This document shows positions 61,580 through 64,000 of a stretch of DNA of 64,000 nucleotides, in pieces. Within the stretch, counting starts at the first letter, position 1, and each line of letters starts with the position of its first letter. The translations under genes were made by a program, and so were the position numbers. Where the stretch lies: the NCBI GenBank assembly GCA_050998615.1, contig JBPCQA010000019.1, positions 124,001 through 188,000 of the forward strand, written 5' to 3'. Source of the DNA: JBPCQA01 sp050998615. GTDB taxonomy: Bacteria; Actinomycetota; Actinomycetes; Propionibacteriales; Nocardioidaceae. A model generated the notes under the pieces. The model saw only the letters and a list, made by a program, of their open reading frames with translations, did no database searches and was not told the origin of the DNA.

Positions 61580-62880
61580 CCGCACTGGTCTACGCACTCG
61601 GCGTGGTGCTGTTCTTTCTCGGCGTGATGGTGTCCATCGCGCTGCACGAAGTCGGGCACATGGTGCCGGCCAAGAAGTTCGGAGTCAAGGTCACCCACTA
61701 TTTCGTCGGCTTCGGCAAGACGATCTGGTCGGTCAAGCGTGGCGACACCGAGTACGGGTTCAAGATGTTCCCGCTCGGCGGCTTTATCAAGATGATCGGC
61801 ATGCTGCCGCCGGAGCAGCGTGACGCGAACGGGCGCGCCAAGGGCTTTCAGAAGGGAACGTTCGGTCGGCTGATTCGCGATGCCCGTACACTCGAGTACG
61901 AGAAGGTCACCGACGCCGATCAAGACCGATTGTTCTACCGCAAGCCGTGGTGGAAGAAGGTCATCGTGATGGCCGGGGGTCCGTCGGTCAACGTGGCGTT
62001 GGCGATCTTGCTGCTTGGTGGCGTCTTCATCGGCATCGGAATCAAGACGCCGACACTGCGAGTCAATCAGGTCGACGACTGCGTGATCCCCGCAAGCCAG
62101 CCGGTGCAGAAATGCACCGGCTCGAGCCCGGCGTCCCCGGCGGTTAAGGCGCAGTTCAAGGCCGGCGACAAAATCCTCGCCGTCAACGGTGTCGCCATGC
62201 ATGGCTGGGACCAGTTCTCCCAGACCACGCGGGCAGCGGCCGACTCGACTTTGCACATCCTGGTCGACCGCAGCGGCAACCACGTGATGCTCACCGCGCA
62301 CCCGATCTCCAACCAGGTTTCATCGCTGACCAAGCCCGGAGCTTACGTGAGGGCCGGCTTCCTGGGCATCTCACCGAGCGAGGTGCGGCAGCGCCAAAGC
62401 ATAGGTTACGTGGTTTCGACGATGTGGGACTACACCGCGCGCACCGGCGAGGCGTTGGTCCAGCTTCCGCAACGCATGGTTGGGGTGGCGAAAGCCGCGG
62501 TAGGCGCGCAACAGCGCGACCCGCAAAGCCCGATGAGCGTGGTGGGCGCCAGCCGGGTTGCCGGTGAGGTCGCCTCGGACAACCAGATCGACTTGAGCGA
62601 TCGCCTCGCCTTGTTGCTGATGTTGCTGGGCGTGGTCAACCTGTTCGTTGCCTTGTTCAATTTCATTCCGCTGTTGCCGCTCGACGGGGGCCACATCGCC
62701 GGCGCGCTCTACGAGGCGCTGCGCCGCGCGGTCGCCCGGTTGCGGCGACGGCCCGATCCCGGGTACGCCGATGTGGCGCAGATGCTGCCGATCGCCTACG
62801 CCATCGCCAGCGTGCTGATCGTGATGGGGGTCGTGCTCATCTGGGCCGACATCGTGAGCCCGATCCGGTTGACCGGGTGA
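61576..62880 (+). CDS. rip1: Site-2 protease-type RIP metalloprotease (RseP/Rip1 family)
   Basis: 434 aa from the ATG at 61576. Four membrane spans; zinc motif HEVGH (residues 24-28 region), then a PDZ domain (about 165-275, KAGDKILAVNGVAMHGW) and the second active-site motif NFIPLLPLDGGHI. Cuts membrane proteins such as anti-sigma factors; in mycobacteria Rip1 also affects envelope lipids. Coupled to dxr. Confidence 0.94.
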   Translation: MTALVYALGVVLFFLGVMVSIALHEVGHMVPAKKFGVKVTHYFVGFGKTIWSVKRGDTEYGFKMFPLGGFIKMIGMLPPEQRDANGRAKGFQKGTFGRLIRDARTLEYEKVTDADQDRLFYRKPWWKKVIVMAGGPSVNVALAILLLGGVFIGIGIKTPTLRVNQVDDCVIPASQPVQKCTGSSPASPAVKAQFKAGDKILAVNGVAMHGWDQFSQTTRAAADSTLHILVDRSGNHVMLTAHPISNQVSSLTKPGAYVRAGFLGISPSEVRQRQSIGYVVSTMWDYTARTGEALVQLPQRMVGVAKAAVGAQQRDPQSPMSVVGASRVAGEVASDNQIDLSDRLALLLMLLGVVNLFVALFNFIPLLPLDGGHIAGALYEALRRAVARLRRRPDPGYADVAQMLPIAYAIASVLIVMGVVLIWADIVSPIRLTG

Positions 62881-62882
62881 GC

Positions 62883-62933
62883 GTCGTACCGCCTTTTGGC
62901 CGCTGCCTGGACGCGGCACCGTTTGGGTACGAC
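62883..62933 (+). other. Inverted repeat in the rip-ispG gap
   Basis: GTCGTACC (62883-62890) and GGTACGAC (62926-62933), perfect 8-bp arms with a 35-nt spacer that itself contains weaker pairings. Could fold in the mRNA ahead of ispG. No U-run. Significance uncertain. Confidence 0.25.
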
Positions 62934-62971
62934 ACCTGGGGACCGCAGTTGACGATGAAAGGGAGGATGCG

Positions 62972-64000
62972 ATGACGAGCGTCGAGCTCGGAATGCCGGC
63001 ACCGCCGCCGCCGGTGCTTGCGCCGCGTCGCAAGAGCCGCCAGATCAAGGTGGGCAACGTGCTCGTCGGCGGCGACGCGCCCGTCTCCGTGCAGTCGATG
63101 ACCACCACGCTGACCGCCGACGTGAACGCCACGTTGCAGCAGATCGCCGAGCTCACCGCGACCGGTTGCGACATCGTGCGGGTAGCCTGCCCGAGCCAAG
63201 ACGACGCGGAAGCGCTGCCGCAGATCGCCCGGCATTCGCAGATCCCGGTGATCGCCGACATCCACTTCCAGCCCAAGTACGTGTTCGCGGCGATCGAGGC
63301 CGGCTGCGCCGCCGTACGCGTCAATCCCGGGAACATCCGCAAGTTCGATGACCAGGTCAAGCAGATCGCGGCGACGGCAAAGGAGCATGGCACCTCGATC
63401 CGGATCGGCGTCAACGCCGGGTCGCTCGACCCTCGGCTGCTCGAGAAGTACGGCAAGGCGACGTCTGAGGCGTTGGTCGAGTCGGCCGTGTGGGAGGCGT
63501 CGCTGTTCGAGGAACATGACTTCCACGACTTCAAGATCTCGGTAAAACACAACGACCCGGTGGTCATGGTCAAGGCGTATGAGCTGCTGGCCGAGCGGGG
63601 CGACTGGCCCCTGCATCTCGGCGTCACCGAGGCCGGGCCGGCCTTCCAGGGCACGATCAAGTCGGCGACCGCCTTCGGCGCGCTGTTGTCCCGGGGCATC
63701 GGAGACACCATCCGGGTCTCGCTGTCCGCGCCGCCGGTCGAGGAAGTCAAGGTCGGGATCCAGATCCTCGAGTCGCTGAACCTGCGTCCTAGGGGGCTGG
63801 AGATCGTGTCCTGTCCATCGTGCGGGCGCGCCCAGGTCGACGTCTACACACTCGCCGAGCAGGTGACGGCGGGGCTGGAAGGTCTGGACGTCCCGCTGCG
63901 GGTAGCCGTGATGGGCTGTGTCGTCAACGGCCCAGGAGAGGCCCGCGAGGCCGACCTCGGGGTGGCGTCGGGCAACGGCAAGGGACAGATCTTCGTCAAG
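62972..64000 (+). CDS. ispG: 4-hydroxy-3-methylbut-2-enyl diphosphate synthase IspG (3' truncated by window)
   Basis: 343 codons present, no stop before the window end. ATG at 62972 after SD GGGAGGA. VGGDAPVSVQSMTTTLTADVNAT, PVIADIHFQPKYVFAAIEAG, VRVNPGNIR, KHNDPVVMVKAYELL, GIGDTIRVSLSAPPVEEV, and the [4Fe-4S] ligands SCPSCGRAQVDVYTLA and MGCVVNGPGEAREAD. MEP-pathway enzyme; the missing end is about 40 residues by comparison with the family. Confidence 0.96.
   Translation, partial: MTSVELGMPAPPPPVLAPRRKSRQIKVGNVLVGGDAPVSVQSMTTTLTADVNATLQQIAELTATGCDIVRVACPSQDDAEALPQIARHSQIPVIADIHFQPKYVFAAIEAGCAAVRVNPGNIRKFDDQVKQIAATAKEHGTSIRIGVNAGSLDPRLLEKYGKATSEALVESAVWEASLFEEHDFHDFKISVKHNDPVVMVKAYELLAERGDWPLHLGVTEAGPAFQGTIKSATAFGALLSRGIGDTIRVSLSAPPVEEVKVGIQILESLNLRPRGLEIVSCPSCGRAQVDVYTLAEQVTAGLEGLDVPLRVAVMGCVVNGPGEAREADLGVASGNGKGQIFVK

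Overview
This is a high-GC actinobacterial (Actinomycetota) chromosome segment. The evidence is GTG/TTG start codons, frequent ATGA start-stop couplings, and a backbone in the gene order known from mycobacteria and relatives: DUF2469, yraN, comM, dprA, xerC, M23 peptidase, rpsB, tsf, pyrH, frr, cdsA, rlmN, then dxr, rip and ispG. I cannot name the genus from sequence alone.

Layout. (1) 1-9752 is the housekeeping block from the DUF2469 tail to cdsA. (2) 9851-16844 is a disturbed stretch. It holds an alpha/beta hydrolase, a secreted BNR/YCF48-type repeat protein, a duplicated 3' end of a TrmH/SpoU methyltransferase gene, an IS630-type element with an ISL3-type element nested inside it, a decayed secreted-protein gene, a hypothetical gene, and the frameshifted TrmH pseudogene itself. 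(3) 16921-19096 holds rlmN and a DUF393-GNAT fusion. (4) 19303-36914 is a catabolic region: a potADBC-like polyamine ABC importer with an FAD amine oxidase, a RIO kinase, a dhaKLM dihydroxyacetone kinase operon with its own fused PTS relay, then on the minus strand a second FAD oxidase, an Lrp/AsnC regulator, a class III aminotransferase, an aromatic-ring-type FAD monooxygenase and a metallo-beta-lactamase-fold protein. (5) 37034-56677 is a nearly complete group 1h (actinobacterial, high-affinity type) [NiFe]-hydrogenase locus. It contains hypAB, both structural subunits, a NifU/Rieske-like protein, several conserved proteins of unknown function, small acidic and membrane peptides, a maturation protease, two hypC, two DUF6390-type paralogues, hypF/D/E, and a siderophore/metal-type ABC importer embedded in the middle. 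(6) 56696-60203 holds an acyl-CoA dehydrogenase, an aminobutyraldehyde-type dehydrogenase and a pentapeptide-repeat protein. (7) 60350-64000 returns to the backbone with dxr, rip and ispG (cut by the window end).

How the genes work together. The polyamine importer, two amine oxidases, the aminotransferase and the aldehyde dehydrogenase at 58053 make up most of a putrescine-to-GABA route, now split by the hydrogenase locus. The hydrogenase locus carries structural genes, Fe(CN)2CO and Ni insertion factors, and probably its own metal uptake, consistent with scavenging of trace H2. The accessory genes lie between rlmN and dxr, interrupting the conserved backbone by roughly 42 kb. No tRNA, rRNA or CRISPR array was seen.
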